From positions 1 through 64,000 of the forward strand of contig NZ_JAMXFJ010000017.1 in the NCBI RefSeq assembly GCF_025460805.1: a DNA stretch of 64,000 nucleotides, in the 5' to 3' direction. The position numbers and the translations under genes were made by a program. The first letter of the stretch is position 1; every line of letters starts with the position of its first letter. The notes under the pieces are model-generated. The model made no database searches and was not told the DNA's origin. It was given only the letters and a program-made list of their open reading frames with translations. Source of the stretch: Microvirga sesbaniae. GTDB taxonomy: Bacteria; Pseudomonadota; Alphaproteobacteria; Rhizobiales; Beijerinckiaceae. Shown here piece after piece: positions 7,704 through 15,862 of this stretch.

Positions 7704-8594
7704 ATGGCGACAGAACATTTCAGCACCCGCTTCCAGGATCTCGACACCTGGCCGAGCCTCGACATCCTTGCGGCCTTCTACGAGGGCCAGCTCTCGGCGG
7801 TGGCCGCCGTCCGACCCTCCCTGCCGGCGATCGCGGCAGCCGCCGAGGAGGCGGTCAAGCGCCTGCGTCGCGGGGGGCGCCTCGTCTATGCCGGGGCCGG
7901 CACCTCGGGCCGCATCGGCGTCCAGGACGGGACGGAACTGCCGCCGACCTTCAACTGGCCCGACGACCGGGTGGTCTACCTGATCGCCGGCGGCACGGGC
8001 GCCATCATGCAGGCGGTCGAGAATGCCGAGGATTCGATCGAGGAAGGCATTGCCGGGATCCGCGGCAACGATATCGGTCCGGACGACGTGGTGATCGGCG
8101 TGGCGGCGAGCGGCCGGACGCCCTTCACCATCGCGGCCCTGAAGGAAGCGGCCTCCCGCGGGGCGCAGACCATCGGCATCTCCAACAATCCGGACACGCC
8201 GATCCTCACGGCCTGCTCCCACCCGATCCTCGCCGATACGGGCGAGGAGGTGATCGCGGGATCCACCCGCATGAAAGCCGGCACGGCCCAGAAGATCATC
8301 CTCAACCTGCTCTCGACCCTGATCATGGTGCGGCTCGACCGGGTCTATCGCGGCCTCATGGTGAACATGCGCGCCACGAACGCCAAGCTGCGCCGCCGCA
8401 GCGAGATCATGGTCTCGCAGATCACCGATTGCGACGACGCCACCGCCGTCGAGGCGATCCGGCAGGCGGACGGCGACCTGAAGACGGCGGTCCTCATCGC
8501 CCTGGGCGCGGGCGTCGCGGAGGCGCGCACTGCGCTCGAGCGACACGGTGGCAATCTGCGCAAAGCCCTGGCGGACTTCTCCAAGACGCCGTAA
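7704..8594 (+). CDS. murQ: N-acetylmuramic acid 6-phosphate etherase
   Basis: A 296-residue SIS-domain lyase/etherase that removes D-lactate from MurNAc-6-phosphate to give GlcNAc-6-phosphate. Key motifs are YAGAGTSGRIGVQDGTELPP (residues 63-82) and later AGSTRMKAGTAQKIILN in the sugar-phosphate site. The length is normal. I start at ATG 7704, which follows GGAAGAAAG and the predicted promoter, rather than at an upstream start that would lie inside the promoter. The product is the NagA substrate, which links this gene to the one at the left edge of the window. Confidence 0.93.
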   Translation: MATEHFSTRFQDLDTWPSLDILAAFYEGQLSAVAAVRPSLPAIAAAAEEAVKRLRRGGRLVYAGAGTSGRIGVQDGTELPPTFNWPDDRVVYLIAGGTGAIMQAVENAEDSIEEGIAGIRGNDIGPDDVVIGVAASGRTPFTIAALKEAASRGAQTIGISNNPDTPILTACSHPILADTGEEVIAGSTRMKAGTAQKIILNLLSTLIMVRLDRVYRGLMVNMRATNAKLRRRSEIMVSQITDCDDATAVEAIRQADGDLKTAVLIALGAGVAEARTALERHGGNLRKALADFSKTP

Positions 8595-8634
8595 CAAAGT
8601 CATCCGGGCAAGGGTCTGAAGAAGGCGACGATTC

Positions 8635-9543
8635 ATGGGGCTGGGGCTTGGCATCGACGCGGGCGGCACCGCCACGCGCTGGCGGCTGGCGGATGCGAAC
8701 GGCCGCTGCGTGGCCCAGGGCTCCGTCGCTCCCCTGACCGGCCACCTCTTCTCCGCCGCCGCCGAGGAGCGCGCCCGGCAGATCGTCCTCGACATGGCCC
8801 AGGCCGTGATGACGCAGGGCCGGCCGCTCGGCATCATCGCGGGCATCACGGGACTGACCCGCGACACGCCCGCGGAGGCGACCATGCGGGCCCTGTTCGC
8901 GGAAACCTTCGAGCTCACCTCCGACCGGGTCTTCGTCGCCGAGGACATGTGGATCGCCTACCTGTCCTATTTCGCGCTCGGCGAAGGCATCCTGGTCTAT
9001 AGCGGCACCGGCTCCATCGGCTATTACCTGTCCGAGGACAAGGAGGTCATCCGGGTCGGCGGGCGCGGCAACCTGATCGACGACGGCGGCTCCGGCTTCT
9101 GGATCGCCCGCGAGGCTCTGAAAGCCGTCCTGCGCGCCGAGGAGGAAAACCCCGGCTCCGGCTGGACGACCGCGCTCGGCGCCGCTCTCTCCAGGGCGCT
9201 GGGCGGCACGGACTGGAACATCGTGCGCTCCTTCGTCTATGGCGGCGACCGCGGCAAGATCGGCTCCCTGGCCCGCGCCGTGGGCGAGGCCGCCCAGGCC
9301 GGCGACGGCACCGCGCTCGACATCCTGCGGGAAGCGGGCGAGGAACTGGCCCGCCTCGCCAACGCCCTCATCAAGCGCCTCGGCCCGCGGCCCGTGGCCC
9401 TGGTGGGCGGCTCCGCCCGGCTCCACCCCGTCCTGGCCGCGGCCTTCCGGAAGAAGCTGGTGGCACCCGTCGAGTTCATCGCGACCGATCTCGACGCGGC
9501 GCTCACCGCGGCCCGGCTCGCGGCCACGCTCAACCGGGCGTGA
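8635..9543 (+). CDS. BadF/BcrA-type N-acetylhexosamine kinase
   Basis: A 302-residue ASKHA-fold kinase of the BadF/BadG/BcrA/BcrD family. Phosphate-1 loop GIDAGGTATRWRL is at residues 5-17, phosphate-2 region SGTGSIGYYL lies near residue 123, and adenosine loop ALVGGSARLHP is near residue 258. The family includes eukaryote-type GlcNAc kinase and MurK, which phosphorylates both GlcNAc and MurNAc. It starts 40 bp after murQ. In this cluster it would supply GlcNAc-6-phosphate, and perhaps MurNAc-6-phosphate, from non-anhydro sugars. Glucosamine kinase is an alternative. Confidence 0.82.
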   Translation: MGLGLGIDAGGTATRWRLADANGRCVAQGSVAPLTGHLFSAAAEERARQIVLDMAQAVMTQGRPLGIIAGITGLTRDTPAEATMRALFAETFELTSDRVFVAEDMWIAYLSYFALGEGILVYSGTGSIGYYLSEDKEVIRVGGRGNLIDDGGSGFWIAREALKAVLRAEEENPGSGWTTALGAALSRALGGTDWNIVRSFVYGGDRGKIGSLARAVGEAAQAGDGTALDILREAGEELARLANALIKRLGPRPVALVGGSARLHPVLAAAFRKKLVAPVEFIATDLDAALTAARLAATLNRA

Positions 9544-9577
9544 CGGTTCCTCGCAACGGCTTTCGACCCCTGCTTTT

Positions 9578-9622
9578 CCTTCTTGTCATCACCGGCCTTG
9601 TGCCGGTGATGACAAGGAAGGG
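9578..9622. repeat. type B palindromic repeat
   Basis: A near-perfect hairpin lies between the hexosamine kinase and the PfkB kinase. CTTGTCATCACCGGC pairs with GCCGGTGATGACAAG across a 5-base loop. It belongs to the dispersed ATCACCGG family and could end transcription from the kinase, although there is no run of T. Confidence 0.65.
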
Positions 9623-9730
9623 GCGAGCCTCAAGCCTGACCGGCCCCGTCGCTGCCCCGGAAGAGCTTGCCTAATCGGCCCCGCTCGTCCAAGACTTCAG
9701 CGGCGAAATCAGATCCAAGACCTATCTCCG

Positions 9731-10633
9731 ATGCATGCTCTCTTCGTGGGCCAGACCTATATCGACGTGACCTTCCTGGCGGACGAGCTTCCGACCGGCG
9801 ACGAGAAGACCGTGGCGAGGGATTACGCGATCTCGTTCGGCGGCAACGCGGTCACGGCCGCCTTCGCCTGCGCCAAGCTCGGGCTGCCGCCCGATCTCCT
9901 GACCTCGATCGCCGACGACTGGCTCGGCCGCATGTTCATAGACATGGCGGCGAAATACGGCATCTCGGTCCACCACCGGAAGGTCCACGAATCATCCCTG
10001 TCCTTCATCATGCCGCGGGGCGGCAAGCGCGCCATCGTGCGCTGCCGCGACGACCATTACCTGCATCCGGTGCCGCCGCTCAACCTCCAGGGCTGCAAGG
10101 CCCTGCATCTCGACGGCCACCAGGCCGACGCGGCCATGCACTATGCCAAGATCTGCCGCGAATCCGGCATCCTCACCTCCCTCGACGGTGGCGGCCTGCG
10201 CTCCAACACCCACGAGCTCCTGGAATTCATCGATGTGGCCATCGTGGCCGAGCGCCTCTGCGAGCAGATGGACCTGAGCCCCTCCGGCATGCTGGAATAC
10301 CTGAAGGGCCGCGGCTGCCGGATCGGCGGCGTGACCCTGGGCGAGCGCGGCCTCGTCTGGTACGACGAGACCGGCCAGGAGAGCGTCCTTCCGGCGCTCA
10401 ACGTGCCGGGCGACAAGGTGGTGGACACCAACGGGGCCGGCGACATCTTCCACGGCGCCTACGTGTATTCCGCCATGGCCCGTCCCGACCTGCCCTGGCG
10501 CGAGCATTTCATCTTCGCCCGCGCGGCCTCGGCCCATGCGATCCAGCATCTGGGCAACGAGGCGAGCCTACCGTCCCTTCAGGACATCGCGCAGGTGCAG
10601 GAGCTTTACGCCGAGCGCAAGCTGGCGGCGTAA
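9731..10633 (+). CDS. PfkB family carbohydrate kinase
   Basis: A 300-residue ribokinase/PfkB-fold sugar kinase. The N-terminal region shows GQTYIDVTFLADELPTGDE and SFGGNAVTAAFACAKLG, matching PfkB signature 1. The catalytic signature 2 is VVDTNGAGDIFHGAYV near residues 235-250, with the base aspartate in GAGD. Start ATG at 9731 is chosen from the conserved N-terminus. It is separated from the hexosamine kinase by a repeat, so it may be transcribed separately. Substrate is unknown. A ketose or 2-keto-3-deoxygluconate made from amino-sugar breakdown is possible. Confidence 0.82.
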   Translation: MHALFVGQTYIDVTFLADELPTGDEKTVARDYAISFGGNAVTAAFACAKLGLPPDLLTSIADDWLGRMFIDMAAKYGISVHHRKVHESSLSFIMPRGGKRAIVRCRDDHYLHPVPPLNLQGCKALHLDGHQADAAMHYAKICRESGILTSLDGGGLRSNTHELLEFIDVAIVAERLCEQMDLSPSGMLEYLKGRGCRIGGVTLGERGLVWYDETGQESVLPALNVPGDKVVDTNGAGDIFHGAYVYSAMARPDLPWREHFIFARAASAHAIQHLGNEASLPSLQDIAQVQELYAERKLAA

Positions 10634-10670
10634 GCCGATCTTGCCCATCAGTCTCGCGCATCCGTGAGAT

Positions 10671-10720
10671 CTAGAGCATTTTTCGGTGAAGTGGATCCGG
10701 TTCACCGTCAGAAAATGCGG
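10671..10720. repeat. type A palindromic repeat overlapping the ABC-F 3' end
   Basis: CTAGAGCATTTTTCGGTGAA begins an imperfect palindrome that ends with AAAATGCGG. It is a variant of the AGCATCGG...CCGATGCT family. Its right arm is read on the minus strand as the last codons and TGA stop of the ABC-F gene (stop at 10710-10708). Confidence 0.65.
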
Positions 10721-12333
10721 CTCGGCAAAGACAAGAGATGATTCCACGTGAGGGGAAGCAGCTCTAGCCTGCGGGAGACCCCGACGGCCTCCAGGAAGGC
10801 CTCGTCGTGGCTGACGATCAGCAGCGCGCCGTCATAGGCTCGCAATCCGGCCTCGACCGCTTCGATCGAATCGACGTCTAGGTGGTTCGTCGGCTCGTCG
10901 AGGATCATCAGAGCTGGCGGCTTTGGCCCGCCCAGTACGCAGGCAAGGCCCGCCCGCAGGAGCTGCCCGCCGCTGAGAACCGAGACGGGCTGGAGCGCCG
11001 CATCGGCCCGGAACATGAACCGGGCCAGAGCGGCCCGGCAGTCGTTCTCGCTCGCCTCCGGGTTGATGCGGCGGAAGTTGTCGCGGATCGATGCCGAGCG
11101 ATCGAGCAGGCTCACCTGCTGGTCGAACAGCGCGAAGTCCGCCCCGGTTCTCACGCTTCCGCTCCAGGGCTGCAGCGTGCCGGTGATCAGGGCGAGCAAC
11201 GTCGTCTTGCCCGAACCGTTCGGGCCCACGACCGCGACGCGTTCCGGCCCGGTGATGCTGAACGTGAGATCGCGCAGGATCGGACGCTCGGGCTCGTAGC
11301 CGACGCTTGCGGCCTCCATGGCAAGAACCGTCCGGCCGGCCGGCAGATGCGTCGGCGGCAGCACCACGGAGAACGGCTGCAGGATCTCGATCCGCTCGCG
11401 TGCAGAGGCGGCGTCCTCGTGAGCCTGGACGCGGCGGCGCTCGGAGAGGCGCGCGTTGCTGGCGCTCGTTTCCTCGCTGCGATTCTTCAGACCGTTCATG
11501 AGGATGCGCGGCATGTCGCCCTTGGCGCGGCTTCTCTTGCCCGCGCCGTCCTTGCGCGCCTTTCTCTCGGCCGTCTCCTGCGCCTTCCGGTCGATCTCGG
11601 CCACGCGCCTCTCGGCATCCGCAAGGTCGCGCCGAGCCGCTGCGAGTTCCACCGTCTTTCGCTCCTGGTACCGGCTCCAGTTGCCGCCGTAGCGCGCGGC
11701 CCCGAGCGCAGTCAGTTCGACGATCGCGTCCATGGCGTCGAGCAGGGCCCGGTCGTGGCTGACGACGATCGCCCCGCCTTTCCAGCCGGCGAGGAGGTCG
11801 ATCACCGCCGCGCGCCCGTCACGGTCGAGGTTGTTGGTCGGCTCATCGAGGAGCAGGACGTCGGGCTCCCGAAAGACGAGCGCCGCGAGACGGGCCCGCG
11901 TGCCCTGCCCGCCGGACAAAGCCGAGAGGGGCGTGTCCGGATCGGAATCGAGGCCCACCCGCATGAGCGCGGCGGCCATGCGCGTTTCGAGCGTCCAATC
12001 CGCATGGGCCAGTTCCTCGGCCGAGGCCATGCCGCTCTCGGCGCGGCGCAGGAGCGCCAGCGCATCGACGACACCGAACAGGGACGCGAGGGTCTCAGCC
12101 GGATCGACCTGCACCGCTTGGCGCAGAACCCCGAAGGTGCCGTGGCGCAGGACGCTGCCGGAACGCGGCTGCAGCTCGCCGGCGATCAGCTTGAGAAGCG
12201 TGGTCTTGCCCACGCCGTTGCGGCCGACGAGCCCCGTCCGCTCCGGACCGAAGCTCAGATCGACATCGGAGAAGAGAGAGCGTCCGTCAGGCGCGGACCA
12301 GGAGAGGCGGGAGAGAGTGATCGAAGCAGGCAT
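10708..12333 (-). CDS. ABC-F family ATP-binding protein
   Basis: A 541-residue soluble protein with two ATPase domains and no membrane segments. Domain 1 has Walker A GRNGVGKTT near residue 40 and signature LSGGQGTRARLA with LLLDEPTNNLD. A charged helical linker rich in Arg, Lys and Glu follows (about 225-320). Domain 2 has GPNGSGKTT, LSGGQLLRAGLA and ILDEPTNHLD. ABC-F proteins bind the ribosomal E site and either relieve stalling or protect from antibiotics, and the subtype is not clear here. The start is ATG 12333, before the conserved MPASITLSRLSW. The last residues (SRIF) are encoded by an intergenic repeat. Confidence 0.88.
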   Translation of the reverse strand: MPASITLSRLSWSAPDGRSLFSDVDLSFGPERTGLVGRNGVGKTTLLKLIAGELQPRSGSVLRHGTFGVLRQAVQVDPAETLASLFGVVDALALLRRAESGMASAEELAHADWTLETRMAAALMRVGLDSDPDTPLSALSGGQGTRARLAALVFREPDVLLLDEPTNNLDRDGRAAVIDLLAGWKGGAIVVSHDRALLDAMDAIVELTALGAARYGGNWSRYQERKTVELAAARRDLADAERRVAEIDRKAQETAERKARKDGAGKRSRAKGDMPRILMNGLKNRSEETSASNARLSERRRVQAHEDAASARERIEILQPFSVVLPPTHLPAGRTVLAMEAASVGYEPERPILRDLTFSITGPERVAVVGPNGSGKTTLLALITGTLQPWSGSVRTGADFALFDQQVSLLDRSASIRDNFRRINPEASENDCRAALARFMFRADAALQPVSVLSGGQLLRAGLACVLGGPKPPALMILDEPTNHLDVDSIEAVEAGLRAYDGALLIVSHDEAFLEAVGVSRRLELLPLTWNHLLSLPSRIF

Positions 12334-12457
12334 GGATATGGATGTCCCCGGTGGCAAGGCAGGTCGGCATTGCTGTCCGGTTGAAATCCATTGCGGCACA
12401 CATCCTGTCGAAACGAACCCATCTGCGGCGTCCGGCGCCCTTTATAGAGAGGCCTGC

Positions 12458-12483
12458 GCTCCGCCGCAAGTTTGCGGCGGAGC
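12458..12483 (-). terminator. hairpin downstream of prfC
   Basis: GCTCCGCCGCAA and TTGCGGCGGAGC form a perfect inverted repeat with almost no loop, 24 bp past the prfC stop on the minus strand. There is no clear T run, so this may be a Rho-aided or processing hairpin and not a full intrinsic terminator. Confidence 0.45.
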
Positions 12484-12507
12484 GGCAGGACCCGTCCACA
12501 GCGGCCG

Positions 12508-14091
12508 TCACGCCGCCTTCTTCTGATAGTCCTTCACGTCCGAGAACTGGATCGCCTTGTAGCGGTCGACCTCGTACTGGAGGTTGAACATGTTCGGCGC
12601 CATGAAGACCGGCGCGTCGTCGAGGTCCCGCGCCATCGACGAGAGATGGCTGTCGATGAACTTGTCGAGCTCCTTCGGGTCATCCGCCGTGATCCAGCGG
12701 CAGATGGAGAAGCGGGTCGGCTCGTAGTCGATCGGCAGGCCGTATTCGGCCCCCAGACGCTCCTTCAGCACGTCGAGCTGGAGCGCGCCGACCACGCCCA
12801 CGATGGCGCCCGAGCCGTCCTGCGGCACGAAGAGCTGCACCACGCCTTCTTCCGCCATCTGCTGCAGCGCCTCGCGCAGCTTCTTCGCCTTCATGGCGTC
12901 CTGCAGCTTGATGCGGCGCAGGATTTCCGGCGCGAAGCTCGGCACGCCGCGGAAGACGATGTCCTCGCCCTCGGTCAGCGTGTCGCCGATGCGCAGGGTC
13001 CCGTGATTCGGGATGCCGACCACGTCGCCCGCCCAGGCCTCGTCCGCGATGGCGCGGTCCTGGGCGAAGAAGAATTGCGGCGAGTTCAGGCTCATGGGCT
13101 TGCCCGTGCGCACGAGCTTCGCCTTCATGCCGCGCTGGAGCTTGCCCGAGCAGATGCGCATGAAGGCGATGCGGTCGCGGTGGTTGGGATCCATGTTGGC
13201 CTGGATCTTGAACACGAAGCCGGTCATGCGGCCTTCGCCCGCCTCCACGAGGCGCTTGTCGGCCTCCTGGCCGCGGGGCGGCGGCGCGTAAGCCGCCAGC
13301 GCGTCGATCAGGTCGCGCACGCCGAAATTGCGCAAGGCGGAGCCGAAGAACACGGGCGTCAGATGGCCCTCGCGGAAGGCCTGCAGGTCGAAGGGCTTGC
13401 ACGCCTCCTGGGCCAGCATCACCTCTTCCTGCCACGCATCGGCTTCCTCCGGCGGCAGCAGGCTCACGAGCTTCGGATCGTCCGGACCGGACACGGCGGT
13501 CGGCTCCTCGTCCGTGTCGATGCGCCGGACCATGTTGCGGTGCAGGTCGAAGGTGCCGGCGAAGCTCCGGCCCTGGCTGATCGGCCAGGTGACCGGCGAG
13601 GTGTCGAGCGCGAGCGTCTTCTCGATCTCGTCGAGCAGGTCGAAGGGGTTGCGCGCCTCGCGGTCCATCTTGTTGATGAAGGTCACGATCGGGATGTCGC
13701 GCATCCGGCAGACCTCGAAGAGCTTGCGGGTGCGCGCCTCGATGCCCTTGGCCGCGTCGATCACCATGATGGCGGAATCGACGGCCGTCAGGGTCCGGTA
13801 GGTGTCCTCCGAGAAGTCCTCGTGGCCCGGCGTGTCGAGCAGGTTGAAGACGCAGCCGCCGTATTCGAAGGTCATGACCGAGGTCACCACCGAGATGCCG
13901 CGCTCCTTCTCGATGCCCATCCAGTCGGACCGGGTCGAGACGCGGTTCTTCTTGGCCTTCACCTCGCCGGCGAGCTGGATCGCGCCGCCGAACAGCAGGA
14001 GCTTTTCGGTCAGGGTGGTCTTGCCCGCGTCCGGGTGGGAGATGATCGCAAAGGTGCGGCGGCGGCCCACGGGGGCCGGAAGATCGGTCAT
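12508..14091 (-). CDS. prfC: peptide chain release factor 3
   Basis: A 527-residue translational GTPase of normal length. It recycles RF1/RF2 from the ribosome after peptide release. The G1 motif is SHPDAGKTTL near residues 18-27, the G3 motif is LLDTPGHEDF, and the G4 motif is NKMDRE. Domain 2 and the RF3 C-terminal domain (GALQLDVLKERL, FSICRWITADDP) follow. It is monocistronic, flanked by a hairpin downstream and by a 596-bp gene-poor region upstream that contains an oppositely oriented small transcription unit. Confidence 0.95.
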   Translation of the reverse strand: MTDLPAPVGRRRTFAIISHPDAGKTTLTEKLLLFGGAIQLAGEVKAKKNRVSTRSDWMGIEKERGISVVTSVMTFEYGGCVFNLLDTPGHEDFSEDTYRTLTAVDSAIMVIDAAKGIEARTRKLFEVCRMRDIPIVTFINKMDREARNPFDLLDEIEKTLALDTSPVTWPISQGRSFAGTFDLHRNMVRRIDTDEEPTAVSGPDDPKLVSLLPPEEADAWQEEVMLAQEACKPFDLQAFREGHLTPVFFGSALRNFGVRDLIDALAAYAPPPRGQEADKRLVEAGEGRMTGFVFKIQANMDPNHRDRIAFMRICSGKLQRGMKAKLVRTGKPMSLNSPQFFFAQDRAIADEAWAGDVVGIPNHGTLRIGDTLTEGEDIVFRGVPSFAPEILRRIKLQDAMKAKKLREALQQMAEEGVVQLFVPQDGSGAIVGVVGALQLDVLKERLGAEYGLPIDYEPTRFSICRWITADDPKELDKFIDSHLSSMARDLDDAPVFMAPNMFNLQYEVDRYKAIQFSDVKDYQKKAA

Positions 14092-14214
14092 GGCTCTTAC
14101 AAAATTCTCAGGGAACGACGGTGGGGGACAGAACGCCGCAGCGCCCTGCCCTTTCGCTGGGCTCTTCTCACCCCATATGGGGGTTTCCCGTCAACAGCGA
14201 AAGGAGGTGATCCA

Positions 14215-14289
14215 GTGTCTCATTGTCATACCCTACGGTCCCCGGTTGCCGTGACCTGGATCTTGGCCTCTGCCGAGATCAGTGCGTAA
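14215..14289 (+). CDS. small ORF with extended Shine-Dalgarno (24 aa)
   Basis: A GTG-initiated ORF of 24 codons beginning MSHCHTLRSPVAVTW and ending at TAA 14287-14289. It is preceded by GAAAGGAGGTGATCCA, which is complementary to the whole 3' tail of 16S rRNA, with GGAGG seven bases before the start. So complete a match is unusual in a GC-rich genome and argues that it is translated. The peptide carries two His and one Cys near the N-terminus and a short hydrophobic stretch. I do not recognise it. It could be a leader peptide or a small protein, or the Shine-Dalgarno match could be chance. Confidence 0.4.
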   Translation: MSHCHTLRSPVAVTWILASAEISA

Positions 14290-14296
14290 CGCACGA

Positions 14297-14346
14297 GGCA
14301 TCGCGCGGAAAAGTGGAATCCGGTTTTCCGCATCGAGCGATGCGCA
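14297..14346. repeat. type A palindromic repeat
   Basis: AGGCATCGCGCGGAAAAGTG begins an element of the dispersed type A family. Its inner arms GCGGAAAA and GGTTTTCCGC pair, and the outer GCATCG/CGATGC arms close the hairpin. It follows the small ORF by eight bases and precedes the terminator. Confidence 0.6.
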
Positions 14347-14380
14347 GGTGCGGCTCTCACGGGCCGTGGAACCGACAATG

Positions 14381-14414
14381 GAAAGGCCGCCTCTCGGGGC
14401 GGCCTTTCTTTTTG
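14381..14414 (+). terminator. intrinsic terminator, plus strand
   Basis: GAAAGGCCGCC pairs with GGCGGCCTTTC around a TCTCGG loop and is followed by TTTTT. No annotated plus-strand gene other than the 24-codon ORF lies upstream. On the minus strand the stem lacks a T tail, so the polarity is clear. Confidence 0.7.
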
Positions 14415-14458
14415 CGCCCGGAGGTGGCTTATCGGCGTGCGCGCCGGCATCCCCCTCC

Positions 14459-14551
14459 TGTCATGCCCGGGCTTGTCCCGGCCATCCCGGTGGAACGAAG
14501 CGCCGCGCCTTTCCGATCGTCATCACCGGCACAAGGCCGGTGATGACGAAA
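14459..14551. repeat. type B palindromic repeat pair
   Basis: Two adjacent units are present: TGTCATGCCCGGGCTTGTCC..GGCCATCCCGG, and then GTCATCACCGGC-ACAAG-GCCGGTGATGAC, a 12-bp perfect stem. They are the same family as the cluster at 1279-1523. No gene is seen here. Confidence 0.65.
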
Positions 14552-14573
14552 GGGTCGTGTCTCGACCGGACGT

Positions 14574-14690
14574 CTAGAGCATCGGACGTGAAAAGTGGAC
14601 CCACTTTTGGGATCGGATCCGATGCTCCACTCTTGGCTGGCGCATCGTTCGGGGCGGAAAACCGGATCCACTTTTCCGCACGATGCTCTA
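14574..14690. repeat. two type A palindromic repeats supplying a stop codon
   Basis: A first element runs from CTAGAGCATCGGACGTGAAA to GGATCCGATGCTC (14574-14627). A second runs from about 14642 to GCACGATGCTCTAA (14690). Each is an imperfect palindrome with AAAAGTGG/CCACTTTT inner arms. The last CTA (14688-14690) is the TAG stop codon of the deacylase gene on the minus strand. Confidence 0.7.
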
Positions 14691-15803
14691 AGCCCCGAGA
14701 AGCTTGCCCGTGCGCTTCGCCTCCGTGCCGGCCACCTTGGCGAGCCGCATGCCCCGGGTCACGAAGCGCACGGCGATCCGGGCGAACATCACCCCGTCGG
14801 TCGGAGACCTGACCAGGGTCATGGCGCCGGTGAGCGGATCGATCACCTCGCCGATCACCTCGCCCTCCTTCACGCTCGTGCCGACCTCGGTCCGGAACAC
14901 CAGAATGCCGGTGGCCGGAGCCTGGACGGGCTCGGAGGCGGCGAGCGGCGTCGCCCGGCAGAGCGCCTCGGGCACAGCGGGAGCCTCGCCGGCAACGACG
15001 CCGCGCAGGGTCAGGTAATCGATCATCGCGGCCGCATCGGCCCGGCCCGTCTCGTGGGTCACGTCCCGCTCGCCCCGGAACTCGAGGGTCGTCGAGTGGC
15101 AGGCGAAGGGGACGGGATGATCGGGGAAGCGCTCGGCAAGTTCCGCCCAGGGCCGGCTGCAGGCCTCGTCGAAGGGCTCGTCGCCCGACACGTCGGCAAT
15201 GAGATAGGCGTGGGCGCCGAGCAGCGCCGAGAGGGGGGCGAACTCCTCCTCCGAGCGGCCATGGGTGTAGAGATGCACCACCGCTTCCGAATCGCAGTGC
15301 AGGTCGAGGACGATGTCGGCTTCCTGGGCGAGCCCCAGCAGGGCCTTCTTCATGACCTCGGCGGCGTTCGACGGAAGCCAGGCTTCGAGTTCGGCCCGCA
15401 GGGCCTCCCGGATCACGCGGACATTCGCCTCCCCGTCCTGGGTGAGCCTGCCCTCGACCCGCTCGGCCACCTTGGGCACGAGGTGAGGATAGCCGCGGTT
15501 GAAGTTGACCCCGTCGGCCAGGTGGAAGCGGCCGATATGGTCGCCCATCACCCGCTGGGCGAGGCCGATGGGATTGGCGGAGGGCACCAGGATGATCTCG
15601 CCCCTGATCCGGCCCTCGGCCTCGAGCGCGCCGAGGCGCTCGCGCAGGTGATGGGCGGCGATCATGCCGGGGATCTCGTCTGCATGGAGCGACGCCTGGA
15701 CATAGACGCGGGGGCGGGCGCCCGCGGAGCCGAAGCGCTGGACCGTCAGCGACAGGTCGGCTCCGGGCGCCAGGGGGGACAGGGCAATCTGTTCTGTTCT
15801 CAT
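14688..15803 (-). CDS. succinylglutamate desuccinylase/aspartoacylase family protein
   Basis: A 371-residue zinc carboxypeptidase-fold deacylase. The metal-binding HADE is in ASLHADEIPGM, LDLHCDSEAVVHLYTH supplies a further His, and ATTLEFRGE lies near the catalytic Glu region. The C-terminal part resembles the beta-barrel of the AstE/AspA family. Members remove acyl groups from N-acyl amino acids (succinylglutamate, acetylaspartate, N-acetyl-diaminobutyrate), and the substrate cannot be settled here. No arginine or ectoine genes are adjacent. The ATG at 15803 gives the family N-terminus. The stop lies in a dispersed repeat, so the last residues may have been altered by its insertion. Confidence 0.82.
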   Translation of the reverse strand: MRTEQIALSPLAPGADLSLTVQRFGSAGARPRVYVQASLHADEIPGMIAAHHLRERLGALEAEGRIRGEIILVPSANPIGLAQRVMGDHIGRFHLADGVNFNRGYPHLVPKVAERVEGRLTQDGEANVRVIREALRAELEAWLPSNAAEVMKKALLGLAQEADIVLDLHCDSEAVVHLYTHGRSEEEFAPLSALLGAHAYLIADVSGDEPFDEACSRPWAELAERFPDHPVPFACHSTTLEFRGERDVTHETGRADAAAMIDYLTLRGVVAGEAPAVPEALCRATPLAASEPVQAPATGILVFRTEVGTSVKEGEVIGEVIDPLTGAMTLVRSPTDGVMFARIAVRFVTRGMRLAKVAGTEAKRTGKLLGA

Positions 15804-15862
15804 GACTCGACAATCGGTGGAGGCCACGGGGCGACGCGGCCCCATAGGTCGGGTTGACCCCG

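Larger units (their letters stand above)
14200..14414 (+). ncRNA. candidate short transcript with leader-peptide ORF and terminator
   Basis: Inside the 596-bp gap between prfC and the deacylase gene lies a compact plus-strand unit. It has an extended Shine-Dalgarno (14200-14210), a 24-codon ORF, a type A repeat palindrome (14297-14346) and a strong intrinsic terminator (14381-14414). No obvious sigma70 promoter is seen upstream, although CCCCATATGGGG at 14171-14182 is a perfect palindrome. The unit could be an mRNA for a small protein or a regulatory RNA. The boundaries given are those of the visible elements. Confidence 0.35.

Noticed and set aside
14199-14215. GAAAGGAGGTGATCCA as the 3' end of a 16S rRNA gene
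   Set aside because: Only this short stretch matches (in the reverse sense). No rRNA sequence flanks it, and it is better explained as an extended ribosome-binding site.
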